Shown here: piece by piece, positions 17,394-24,950 of the stretch
Layout of the letters: each line of letters opens with the position of its first letter
Position numbering within the stretch: the stretch's first letter is position 1
NCBI GenBank assembly: GCA_002839375.1
Contig: PGXY01000004.1
Coordinates: forward strand, 341,817 to 379,683
DNA: 37,867 nucleotides
Source of the DNA: Spirochaetae bacterium HGW-Spirochaetae-1
GTDB taxonomy: Bacteria; Spirochaetota; UBA4802; UBA5550
Direction: 5' to 3'
Notes under the pieces: generated by a model
Told to the model about the DNA's origin: nothing
The model's input: the letters and a program-made list of their open reading frames with translations, nothing else
Database searches by the model: none
Position numbers and translations under genes: made by a program

Positions 17394-18368
17394 ATGGAAG
17401 ATAACAAAAAATTATCCCTGCAGTTTACCGGTAATGGCGGCGATCTGTTTATCATTTATCTGATCAACGCACTACTGATACCTTTCACTCTGGGAATTTA
17501 TTTTTTCTGGGGAAGCGTGAAGATTAAAAAATATTTTCATGAAAACCTGGAATTTTTAGGCGGCCGGTTCGGCTATCATGCCACGGGGAAGGAGCGATTT
17601 TTCGGTTTTCTCAAGGCAGTAGCAATGGTCATTGTTCTGGGTGCTGCTATGTTTGTCTTGATGAAACTGCTGTCATTCATCGTTGGAGAGAAGGCAGCAG
17701 CCATTATAATAATGATTTTTTTATACGGCGGAATTATAATACTTATTCCCGTCATACAGGTGGGAACACTGCGGTATAATCTGAGCAGGACCTCGTGGAA
17801 GGAATACCGTTTCCGCTTTACCGGAAGGCCCTCAGATATGTTGGTTATCTATATCAAGGGTCTTGTTCTTACAGCAATAACACTGGGAATATATGCTCCA
17901 TGGTTCATCTGCAGTCTTTCGGCCTTTATCATGGGCAATACAAAAATAGGGAATGAAAGTTTTGAGTATACGGGGAACGGGAAGGATCTTCTTTTCAAGG
18001 TTGTAAAAGGGATTCTTCTTTCAATTATAACCCTGGGCATATATGTGCCGTGGTACATCGCGGACATTGAAAGGTACAACTGGGAACATACGCTGTTTCA
18101 GGGCAAGCCTTTCAAATCCGACATGACGGGAGGACAGCTTTTTGGAGCCATGCTGATATCAACCATACTGGTTATGTTCACGTTTGGAATCGGCTTCGCC
18201 TGGGCCGTTGTGCGGATCCGGAAGGTTTATCTCGATTCCCTGTCCATAACGGCTGAACCCGATATTATCGGTCTTGTTAATATCGATGATAAGGATGCCT
18301 CGGCGACTACATCGGGGGTAGAGGATCTGGGATCTCTTCTTGATACGCTGGCTGATTTTATCGGCTAA
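17394..18368 (+). CDS. YjgN/DUF898-family integral membrane protein
   Basis: The 324-residue product has the repeating signature of the DUF898 (YjgN) family: a soluble 'F-x-G-x-G-x-D' turn followed by a membrane helix that ends in TLGIY and an aromatic 'W' element. I see TLGIYFFWG at residue 32, TLGIYAPWF at 163, TLGIYVPWY at 213 and the degenerate TFGIGFAW at 263. The last three are spaced exactly 50 residues apart, which points to internal duplication. A C-terminal tail of about 45 residues is acidic and soluble (VNIDDKDASATTSGVEDLG). The family is widespread in the inner membrane, but I know of no established function. An AGGGGAGG box lies upstream but about 15 bases from the ATG, an unusually long spacing. 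Confidence 0.85.
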   Translation: MEDNKKLSLQFTGNGGDLFIIYLINALLIPFTLGIYFFWGSVKIKKYFHENLEFLGGRFGYHATGKERFFGFLKAVAMVIVLGAAMFVLMKLLSFIVGEKAAAIIIMIFLYGGIIILIPVIQVGTLRYNLSRTSWKEYRFRFTGRPSDMLVIYIKGLVLTAITLGIYAPWFICSLSAFIMGNTKIGNESFEYTGNGKDLLFKVVKGILLSIITLGIYVPWYIADIERYNWEHTLFQGKPFKSDMTGGQLFGAMLISTILVMFTFGIGFAWAVVRIRKVYLDSLSITAEPDIIGLVNIDDKDASATTSGVEDLGSLLDTLADFIG

Positions 18369-18386
18369 TGATATGAAATCTGTTTA

Positions 18387-18421
18387 CATTCCATGGCACC
18401 GGTCCTGCCGGTGCTGCGGAA
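18387..18421 (+). terminator. Hairpin after the DUF898 gene, possible terminator
   Basis: GCACCGG (18395-18401) and CCGGTGC (18407-18413) form a 7-bp stem with a 5-base loop. ATTCC (18387-18391) and GGAAT (18417-18421) add an outer stem across a 3x3 internal loop. Only a weak T stretch (ACTTTTC) follows, so it may be a poor terminator or an mRNA-end stabiliser. Confidence 0.5.
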
Positions 18422-18559
18422 TGGATCGTACTTTTCATGTAACAGCCTCCTCTCTGACAAATTTGATTACTATTTGACAAAATTATTTATGTTCCAGACT
18501 ATAACTCCAATTGCACTTTAACAGTTGCATCACCTGGTGAAGCATTGAAGGATTGGAAT

Positions 18560-19477
18560 ATGAATACCGGTATTAAGCAGATACCTGATCCGGCACGTGA
18601 AACGAGGCGTATAACATGGATCGGTCTTGGCGTTAATCTTTTTCTTACTGCCGTTAAGTTTATTACCGGTATTGCCGGGTCAAGTCAGGCTGTAATTGCC
18701 GACGCCTTCCACAGTTTTTCCGACATAATAACCGATGTTGCCGTACTCTTCGGAGTCCGGTACTGGTCAGCCCCGGCCGACGAGGATCATCCCTACGGGC
18801 ATTCGCGTATTGAAACGATCATTACGGCTTTTATCGCCCTTGCTCTTTTTACTGCAGGCATTGGTATCGGGTGGAATGCCATTTCCACCATACGGAATCC
18901 CGATGTGGTGCGGCCCAGACTCATCGCCGTTATTGGCGCCGCATTCTCCATAATACTGAAAGAATATCTCTACCACTGGACGGTTCGTGTCGGAAAAAGA
19001 ATAAAATCCCAGGCACTCATCGCCAACGCCTGGCATCACCGGTCCGATGCATTCAGTTCAATCCCGGCTCTTATAGCCGTATTGCTGGCATCACTTTTAC
19101 CCGGCCTGGCATTCATTGACCACCTGGGCGCCTTCATTGTATCTCTTTTTATAGCTAAAGTTTCGTGGGATCTTATTAAACCGACTCTATCGGAGCTCAC
19201 TGACCGCGGCGCTGATCAGCGGGATATTGAGAGGATAAAAACAATAGCCCTGGAGGTGGAGGGAGTAAAAGAGGTTCACGCCATTCGTTCACGGCGCCAC
19301 GGCAGGGGGTTTTTTCTTGACCTGCATGTGCTGGTGGACGATGATAAGACGGTCCGTGACGGACATGAGATCACCCGCACTGTTAAACACCGGCTTCTTG
19401 AAAGCGGGCCGGGAATTATTGATGTAATAATACATCTGGAACCCTTCATTGCATGCACGCGGACACTAAAGCGGTGA
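18560..19477 (+). CDS. Cation diffusion facilitator (zinc/iron-type efflux)
   Basis: The ATG at 18560 is preferred (AAGGA upstream); an in-frame TTG at 18545 would add five residues. The 305-residue product has the six membrane helices and C-terminal metallochaperone-like domain of the CDF family. The transport-site motifs are ADAFHSFSDIITD (His51, Asp55, Asp59) in helix 2 and WHHRSD in helix 5. The HxxxD pair in both helices is the pattern usually linked to zinc, with cadmium, cobalt or ferrous iron possible. The C-terminal domain (about 205-300) begins at the helix-loop after LSELTDRG and carries HAIRSRRHGRGFFLDLHVLV, the dimer-forming ferredoxin-like fold. It exports divalent metal from the cytoplasm. 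It appears monocistronic. Confidence 0.92.
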   Translation: MNTGIKQIPDPARETRRITWIGLGVNLFLTAVKFITGIAGSSQAVIADAFHSFSDIITDVAVLFGVRYWSAPADEDHPYGHSRIETIITAFIALALFTAGIGIGWNAISTIRNPDVVRPRLIAVIGAAFSIILKEYLYHWTVRVGKRIKSQALIANAWHHRSDAFSSIPALIAVLLASLLPGLAFIDHLGAFIVSLFIAKVSWDLIKPTLSELTDRGADQRDIERIKTIALEVEGVKEVHAIRSRRHGRGFFLDLHVLVDDDKTVRDGHEITRTVKHRLLESGPGIIDVIIHLEPFIACTRTLKR

Positions 19478-19544
19478 TGTATTAATAAATGAAAGGTCTT
19501 TTCACGCGGTGCAGGTAAAAAATTGATGAATACCTGTTCCGGGG

Positions 19545-20672
19545 TTAAATATAGTTGGTGAGTATTTCCAGCATGGCGGCGTCAAGGGAGCCATACCTGT
19601 TTTTAAGGTCCTGTTTCAGGATTTCCGTTTCCCGGTCGGGTCTGAAGTCCCGGAGATACCGGTACCGTCCTGTCCGTCTGCCAACGATGTAGGTTTCCCT
19701 GTCATCGGGATCCATATTAAAAAATGAATCAATAACTCCAGTCATGATAGATCGGTCTCCGGGAAGAGAGCCTTCGATGTCCTCGATGAGATTCATGATG
19801 TGGTCACTTTTCAAAACGCTTGTTATGTTGTCGAGATTTTCAATGAAGAGGCGTATTTCCCTGACTTTATCCTCCTCGGGTACCGGGGTCCATTTTCCTG
19901 CAAGCATGAGATCGTGAAGCGGTGTCCCGGGAACGGGAATCGTGCTGCGCAGGCGGATGAAAGTGGGATTGATGGCGCTCAGAACACGGGCCGATTCCCG
20001 GGCGTTTTCCCCGGAGAATTCAGTGCCGCCTGATCCCGGCATAAAATACTGGGAAAGTTCAAATCCGGCGTCCATGGCTTTTTTACCGGCGTCGATCTGC
20101 CTTTCGGCAGTTACTCCTTTCTGTATCATTTCCAGTACGCTGTCCGATCCGGATTCCATACCGATGTGTATGCGGTTAAGACCCGCTTCCCTGAGTTGGC
20201 GGAGTTCCTCGGGGCTTTTACGGCTTACAGTGTGCGCCCTTGCATAAGATGTTATGCGTTTTATGGTAGGAAACTTTTCACGTATATATTTGAGAATATC
20301 CGCGAGCTCCGTAGTTTTCATTATAAGTGAATCGGCATCCTGCAGGAACAGGCTCTCCATGCCGTGATGAAGCCAGAAGGCAACCTGCTGAATATATTCA
20401 GTCCCGATGCCATGGGTTGAAGCAATGTCCTGCATCAGTGATCCGTTGATGATCCCCGATTCACTCGTGCATTTCAGTATTTCAGCGGCAATAAAATACA
20501 TACTGTCAATATCATGCCTGATCTCTTCGGGGGTACGCAGGGAAAATTTTTGTCCCTTGTATACCGGGCAGAAAGCGCAGCGGTTCCAGGGGCAGTTTCT
20601 TGTAAGTCTCAGCAGAATGCTCGAGGCTTCGCTGGGAGGCCTGATGGGACCAAGTTCAAAAGTGTAATGCAT
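19545..20672 (-). CDS. Radical SAM protein with CxxxxCxxC cluster motif
   Basis: The 375-residue product has the iron-sulfur motif at Cys27, Cys32 and Cys35 within RNCPWNRCAFCPVYKGQKF. The first spacing is four residues, one more than the standard CX3CX2C. The following SAM-binding signs are present: a DADSLIMKT segment in place of the glycine strand, RITSYARAHTVSRKSPEELR, and GLNRIHIGMESGSDSVLEMI, which is the Elp3/MiaB-type substrate strand. The residues ending near FMPGSGG and RLRSTIPVPGTPLHDL also match the COG1032-like group. The C-terminal 100 residues are helical. I recognise the superfamily but not the reaction. It is convergent with the CDF gene and has no cotranscribed partner. Confidence 0.85.
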   Translation of the reverse strand: MHYTFELGPIRPPSEASSILLRLTRNCPWNRCAFCPVYKGQKFSLRTPEEIRHDIDSMYFIAAEILKCTSESGIINGSLMQDIASTHGIGTEYIQQVAFWLHHGMESLFLQDADSLIMKTTELADILKYIREKFPTIKRITSYARAHTVSRKSPEELRQLREAGLNRIHIGMESGSDSVLEMIQKGVTAERQIDAGKKAMDAGFELSQYFMPGSGGTEFSGENARESARVLSAINPTFIRLRSTIPVPGTPLHDLMLAGKWTPVPEEDKVREIRLFIENLDNITSVLKSDHIMNLIEDIEGSLPGDRSIMTGVIDSFFNMDPDDRETYIVGRRTGRYRYLRDFRPDRETEILKQDLKNRYGSLDAAMLEILTNYI

Positions 20673-20963
20673 GATTATTCCCGCTTAAAATAGTATAGTG
20701 TATGATATGATCGCTTCCTATAGTATTTGTTGCAAGTAAATTTATATAATAAAAAAGTTCTTGTATCTGATTGAAACCATGCTAATATATTTACAGATTT
20801 GAAAACCACTGAATGCGGGAAGTACACAACCACCGAGTTTGTCGATTACTTATTTTTATTTACCTCTGTCTGTGCAGTCCCCGTCAAAGACCGTGGTGCA
20901 ATTATGCTGCCGCCATTTGAGAAAATCGCCTTGGCTGATTCCCGGGCGTAAAAAGTCTGTTTT

Positions 20964-21010
20964 TGTCACCGGCAGGAAGGCAGGATATTCTGCCTGCCGT
21001 TAGTGTGACA
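20964..21010. repeat. Extragenic compound palindrome
   Basis: Outer arms TGTCAC (20964-20969) and GTGACA (21005-21010) enclose CGGCA/TGCCG (20970-20974 with 20995-20999) and GGCAG/CTGCC (20979-20983 with 20990-20994). A GGAA bulge interrupts the left side and the loop is GATATT. The two inner stems stack into about 10 base pairs. No T-run follows, and it lies over 300 bases from the nearest stop codon in the correct orientation. A REP-like repeat or a small structured RNA are the options. Confidence 0.5.
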
Positions 21011-21127
21011 TCCGTAACGTTGATATCCATGTAATATCTAAAATCACGTGGCTAAACCAAAAGTAAACACTCCAGGAAAACGACGGGATTGTTATACAAA
21101 TAATAGCTGATAATATAAAGACATTGC

Positions 21128-21156
21128 TTGATATATTTGATGGCATTTATTATAAT
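21128..21156 (+). promoter_or_regulatory. Sigma-70-type promoter of the PilZ gene
   Basis: TTGATA (21128-21133) and the exact TATAAT (21151-21156) are separated by 17 bases. The predicted transcript start near 21163 gives a leader of about 38 bases before the ATG at 21201. Confidence 0.7.
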
Positions 21157-21184
21157 AATCACAGTAGAAACCAGGTATAAAAGC

Positions 21185-21200
21185 AAGAGAGGTAACTCTT
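21185..21200 (+). promoter_or_regulatory. Hairpin around the ribosome binding site of the PilZ gene
   Basis: AAGAG (21185-21189) and CTCTT (21196-21200) can pair, with the AGGTAA loop holding the ribosome-binding purines. The stem ends on the base before the ATG. The stem is only 5 bp, so its effect on translation is uncertain; it could modestly tune initiation. Confidence 0.35.
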
Positions 21201-21572
21201 ATGGACGAAAGAACCAGGACCCGTGTGCCATTTCACGTCAGGGCTTCTATTCAATATAACGGCAGGAACATTGAGGGCGATGTGGAAAATCTCAGCCTTA
21301 ATGGCCTTTTTATGAATACGAGGGAAGACCTGAGCTTAAATACTATTACCAAAATAATCGTGCATCTTTCAGGTTCCTCTTCAGAACTCAGTCTTAATCT
21401 CCAGGGGAAAATAATCAGGAAAGAAGAAGCCGGTATAGCCTTCAGCTTCATGGAAATGGACCTTGATTCCTACATCCACCTGCGCAATATAATGACCTTT
21501 AACAGGACAGACAGTGGGAAAATTATTCAGGAATTTGAAGAGGCGCGTGTAGATACGGAAATCAAGGATTGA
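21201..21572 (+). CDS. PilZ-domain protein (predicted c-di-GMP receptor)
   Basis: The 123-residue product is essentially a single PilZ domain. It has RxxxR at Arg4-Arg8 in ERTRTRVPF and the second motif (D/N)xSxxG as Asn30-Ser32-Gly35 in VENLSLNGLF. Both are the residues that contact cyclic di-GMP in this fold, so binding is likely. The strands that follow (ITKIIVHL, LSLNLQGKIIRKEEAGIAFSFM) fit the six-strand barrel. A short acidic helix ends the chain. It would act as a cytoplasmic effector, possibly through the unrecognised protein encoded 12 bases downstream. Confidence 0.9.
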   Translation: MDERTRTRVPFHVRASIQYNGRNIEGDVENLSLNGLFMNTREDLSLNTITKIIVHLSGSSSELSLNLQGKIIRKEEAGIAFSFMEMDLDSYIHLRNIMTFNRTDSGKIIQEFEEARVDTEIKD

Positions 21573-21584
21573 CGGTAAGGCTTT

Positions 21585-22508
21585 ATGATTCGCAGTTATA
21601 TCGATGATGTCTTCAATAATATACTCCGCATCAACAGGAAAGAAAACCGTGATGCTATTCCCCATTCCGATGTTTTTTTTAAGGAATATACGGCCGCTAC
21701 CGGTATCGAACCGGATCTGCTGGTGCAGATTATCGCTATCTTACGGGAATCACATAAAATACTCTCCTTTGAAATACTCAAGGAGGATAAGCAGCGTAAT
21801 GTAAAAAAAATTGAGGCTTATCTGGATGCGGACCTGACTACGATTCGCAGGTTGAAGCATTTTTTCCAGGATCTTCTTGTAGAATTTTATCAGGAGGAAT
21901 ATGGGAAGCCCCTGATGGTCCATCAGATCATACAGGAGCTCTTTCCCAAGATTCATATTATAAGCAATACACCCATGGGTTTTATAGCCAACAAGGCTAT
22001 CATGCTCGATGAATACGAGAAGCTCCTGGAAAAGAATTACAATGAATACACCGAGGACTTCAAAGAAAAAAAGCTGCTCGAAATTCTCGAGGAAAAGGGC
22101 GAGTTCCTCGACGAAAGGGTAGCTGCCGGGATGGGCAAGAGTTTGAAGCCCGTTGCCGGGGAGGTCGTGCAGAAACCGGAAGAACGGGGAAAGCGGAGGG
22201 CTGTAGATACCAATGAGTTCCAGGAATATGACGAAAAACGATCACAGGTACCGGTGGAAACCCTCCTGCGGATTTACGGCGTTGATTTTTTTTACCGGGT
22301 CCATTTGCGGAAATACGATTTTGATTATTTGAAGCAAGTCATTGAGAGCGGTGTCATCAACAGGAAGGCCGATCTGACTAAACTTAAGCAGATGATTCAG
22401 ACCGTTAAGGAAAACATGGAACGTGACACAGGCCTTGCCGAGCATATGACCGAGCTTTACAGGCTCGACAGGACAGTTTCACAGGCCATTCATTTCGCCA
22501 GGGTATGA
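21585..22508 (+). CDS. Hypothetical protein cotranscribed with PilZ
   Basis: I do not recognise this 307-residue protein. It has no signal peptide or membrane segment and is rich in charged residues, so it is probably cytoplasmic and mostly helical. The N-terminal 130 residues are helix-rich (VQIIAILRESHKILSFEIL, LKHFFQDLLVEFYQEEYG). A Lys/Glu-rich linker at about 150-215 (EKKLLEILEEKGEFLDERV, KPEERGKRRAV) looks flexible. The last 80 residues (VETLLRIYGVDFFYRVHLRKYDFDYLKQVIE) form a second helical domain. It starts 12 bases after the PilZ stop with GGTAAGG as ribosome site, so the pair is an operon and may work together as receptor and output. Confidence 0.8.
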   Translation: MIRSYIDDVFNNILRINRKENRDAIPHSDVFFKEYTAATGIEPDLLVQIIAILRESHKILSFEILKEDKQRNVKKIEAYLDADLTTIRRLKHFFQDLLVEFYQEEYGKPLMVHQIIQELFPKIHIISNTPMGFIANKAIMLDEYEKLLEKNYNEYTEDFKEKKLLEILEEKGEFLDERVAAGMGKSLKPVAGEVVQKPEERGKRRAVDTNEFQEYDEKRSQVPVETLLRIYGVDFFYRVHLRKYDFDYLKQVIESGVINRKADLTKLKQMIQTVKENMERDTGLAEHMTELYRLDRTVSQAIHFARV

Positions 22509-22679
22509 AATTTTCAATATTTTATTGTTAATGAAAAAAACTGATTTTTAGAGGTGCCTATAACATCGTAACTTTTGTTTATCTACAGGCACTCATCCGC
22601 TTACATGCTGAAAAGGTTCTAGAGAGGAACCTCTTCAATTACAACGTCGGTTATAACATTAACAGTGAGGAGGAAGGCC

Positions 22680-23180
22680 ATGTCGGAAATTACATTAAAA
22701 GGAAATATCATACATACAACGGGGATACTTCCCGCAGTAGGAAGCCCGGCTCCGGATTTCATGCTGACAAAGACGGACCTCTCCGATATATCCCTCAGGG
22801 ATTTCAGCGGGAAAAGGATAGTCCTGAATATTTTTCCCAGCCTTGACACAAGTGTTTGTGCCACATCGGTGCGCCGGTTTAATGTTGAGGCGGGTAAGAT
22901 GAAAAACACCCGGGTGCTGTGTATCTCCATGGATCTACCCTTCGCGCACAGCCGCTTCTGTACGGCCGAAGGAATAGAAAACGTAGTTTCTCTCTCGGAG
23001 ATGCGGAAGAGATCCTTCGGTGAGGATTATGGCGTACGTATTACGGATGGCCCCCTTGCGGGACTTTTTTCCAGGGCCGTGGTGGTCATTGATGAAAAGG
23101 GAAAAGTCATTTACACGGAACAGGTTCCCGAAATTGCCCAAGAGCCCGATTATGAGGCTGTTATAAAGATGCTGGCTTGA
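22680..23180 (+). CDS. tpx: Thiol peroxidase (Tpx-type peroxiredoxin)
   Basis: The ATG at 22680 is chosen for the strong GAGGAGGAAGG just upstream. The 166-residue product matches the atypical 2-Cys Tpx family along its length. The peroxidatic Cys60 lies in SLDTSVCATSVRRFN, the resolving Cys94 in AHSRFCTAEGIENV, and the C-terminal strand AVVVIDEKGKVIYTEQVPEI is present. The enzyme reduces hydrogen peroxide and small alkyl hydroperoxides in the cytoplasm or periplasm using thioredoxin. No signal peptide is visible, so it is cytoplasmic here. It lies alone, about 170 bases from the previous gene and upstream of a compound palindrome. Confidence 0.95.
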   Translation: MSEITLKGNIIHTTGILPAVGSPAPDFMLTKTDLSDISLRDFSGKRIVLNIFPSLDTSVCATSVRRFNVEAGKMKNTRVLCISMDLPFAHSRFCTAEGIENVVSLSEMRKRSFGEDYGVRITDGPLAGLFSRAVVVIDEKGKVIYTEQVPEIAQEPDYEAVIKMLA

Positions 23181-23220
23181 TCAGCCTGAATCGTTATTAA
23201 AATACCAATATCGGCGCTCG

Positions 23221-23284
23221 CCGCCCCCTATATCCCCCGGAGGGGGACTGTTAAACAAGTTTAAACCCCTCTCAGGGGTGGCGG
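23221..23284. repeat. Compound palindromic element (three hairpins inside outer arms)
   Basis: Outer arms CCGCC (23221-23225) and GGCGG (23280-23284) enclose three inverted repeats: TCCCCC/GGGGGA (23233-23247), TTAAAC-AA-GTTTAA (23251-23264) and ACCCC/GGGGT (23265-23279). It sits 40 bases after the tpx stop and well ahead of lysS. The clean modular layout is typical of dispersed extragenic repeats or small non-autonomous elements. I see no second full copy in the window. It could also stop or stabilise the tpx transcript. Confidence 0.6.
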
Positions 23285-23456
23285 CTGTCAGTTTATGTAT
23301 AGATTGGTTATCTTCGCCGGGGTTTACTCTTCCTGTAAAAGACATTCACACCCGGGTCATCACTTCCATAAAATTACAAAATTAATTTGACATGGAACAC
23401 TTTACCAAAAAAATGCAGTATCCTCAGTGAAAAATTGCAGCCGGGCAGGAATGATC

Positions 23457-24944
23457 ATGGAAGAAACAAGCAGTCTGATAAAAATACGAAAAGACAAGAT
23501 TAAAGAAATTAGGGATGAGATGAAGATCAATCCCTTTCCCTACCGCTATGATGTCACACATTATTCTTCCGGAATCGTTGAAGGGTTTGATTCATTTTTC
23601 GAGTCCCAGACCGAGGTCAGTGTGGCCGGACGGATCATGGCCCAGCGGATCATGGGGAAGGCCAGTTTCTGCACCATCCAGGACAGAAACGGAAGAATTC
23701 AGCTCTATGTGTCGGATAAGAACATCGGCGAGGAAAAATATAAACTTTTCAAAAAGCTCGATATCGGCGATATCATCGGTGTCAGGGGAACGGTAAAAAA
23801 GACCAATGCCGGTGAAATCAGCGTATTTATCACCGAACTGACTCTCCTTGCCAAAAATATCAGGCCCCTTCCCATCGTTAAGGAGAAGGACGGTGAAACC
23901 TTTGATCTTTTTGCCGACAAGGAGCTGCGGTACCGCAACCGGCACGTGGATCTCATTGTTACCCCCGGTGTCCGGGATACCTTCATTGACAGGATCAGGA
24001 TAATCAGGCATATAAAAAACCTGCTCAACGAGCGCGACTTCTATGAGGTTGAAACTCCCATACTCCAGCCCATCTACGGCGGTGCCGCCGCATCGCCCTT
24101 TACGAGCCATCACAATGCCCTGAATATCAAGCTCTATCTGCGTATTTCCCTGGAGCCCTATCTGAAAAGACTTATCGTGGGCGGGTTCGACCGTGTGTAT
24201 GAAATTGGCAAGTGTTTCAGGAACGAGGGTATCGACAGGACTCATAATCCCGAGTTCACCATGCTCGAACTCTACCAGGCCTACGCCGATTACGAAGACA
24301 TGATGAAGATCACCGAGGATATTTTCGAGCAGACGGCCCTTGCCGTGCATGGAAAGACGAAACTTGAATTTGACGGGAAGGAAATCGAGCTCAAAACGCC
24401 GTGGCGGCGGCTCAAGGTTGTGGATGCCCTGAAGGAATATGCCGGACTTGATGTGATGGCCATGAGCGACGATGAACTGGAAAAGGCCGTTGATAAACAC
24501 GGCGGCGTCATAAAGGGAGAGTACATCCGGGGGCTCGCCATTGACCAGCTTTTTGAATTGCTCGTGGAGGACAAGCTCGTTCAGCCCACGTTCATAACGC
24601 ACCAGCCCGTGGAAACCACGCCCCTGTGCAAACCCGATTACAATGATGAGCGGTTTTTACAGCGCTTCGAGCTTTTTATAAACGGAACAGAGTTTGCCAA
24701 TGCCTACAGCGAGTCCAATGATCCGGTTTTCCAGAGAAAGACATTGTACGAACAGTCCCTGCGAAGAGAGGTTGATGAAGAGGCCCCGCCCATGGATGAA
24801 AATTTTGTTCAGGCTATCGAGGTGGGGATGCCGCCCACGGGTGGCCTGGGAATCGGCATTGACCGGCTTGTCATGCTGCTTACCGGTGAAACGTCGATAC
24901 GGGACGTACTCCTTTTCCCCACCATGAAGCCGGAACAGGAATGA
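23457..24944 (+). CDS. lysS: Lysyl-tRNA synthetase, class II
   Basis: The ATG at 23457 is preferred with GCAGGA 6 bases upstream; GTG at 23427 and ATG at 23451 are in-frame alternatives. The 495-residue protein has the N-terminal anticodon-binding OB fold (SVAGRIMAQRIMGKASFCTI, about residues 50-130) and then the class II catalytic core. Motif 2 is FRNEGIDRTHNPEFTMLE and motif 3 is GLGIGIDRLVMLLTG near the C terminus, ending TMKPEQE. It charges tRNA-Lys in the cytoplasm. The class II form is common in bacteria; some spirochaetes instead use a class I enzyme. It is a single gene here. Confidence 0.97.
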   Translation: MEETSSLIKIRKDKIKEIRDEMKINPFPYRYDVTHYSSGIVEGFDSFFESQTEVSVAGRIMAQRIMGKASFCTIQDRNGRIQLYVSDKNIGEEKYKLFKKLDIGDIIGVRGTVKKTNAGEISVFITELTLLAKNIRPLPIVKEKDGETFDLFADKELRYRNRHVDLIVTPGVRDTFIDRIRIIRHIKNLLNERDFYEVETPILQPIYGGAAASPFTSHHNALNIKLYLRISLEPYLKRLIVGGFDRVYEIGKCFRNEGIDRTHNPEFTMLELYQAYADYEDMMKITEDIFEQTALAVHGKTKLEFDGKEIELKTPWRRLKVVDALKEYAGLDVMAMSDDELEKAVDKHGGVIKGEYIRGLAIDQLFELLVEDKLVQPTFITHQPVETTPLCKPDYNDERFLQRFELFINGTEFANAYSESNDPVFQRKTLYEQSLRREVDEEAPPMDENFVQAIEVGMPPTGGLGIGIDRLVMLLTGETSIRDVLLFPTMKPEQE

Positions 24945-24950
24945 TGCCGG

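Larger units (their letters stand above)
20673..21200. other. Intergenic region between radical SAM and PilZ genes
   Basis: No reading frame in this 528-base stretch looks coding. It is AT-rich at both ends and more GC-rich in the middle. It holds a strong compound hairpin (20964-21010), a good promoter for the PilZ gene (21128-21156) and a small hairpin over that gene's ribosome site (21185-21200). The left end should contain the minus-strand promoter of the radical SAM gene, but I could not pick convincing boxes. The middle part (20820-20960) shows nothing I can name. Confidence 0.6.

Noticed and set aside
22554-22632. Small inverted repeats (GTGCCT/AGGCAC and AGGTTC/GAACCT) before tpx
   Set aside because: Arms of 6 bases with long or weak loops and no T-run; not convincing as terminators or riboswitch.
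23387-23421. TTGACA upstream of lysS as a promoter
   Set aside because: A perfect -35 box, but no acceptable -10 box within 15-19 bases (the nearest CAGTAT is 23 bases away).
23592-24602. Long open frame antisense to lysS
   Set aside because: Mirror of the lysyl-tRNA synthetase coding sequence. The plus strand has all class II motifs.
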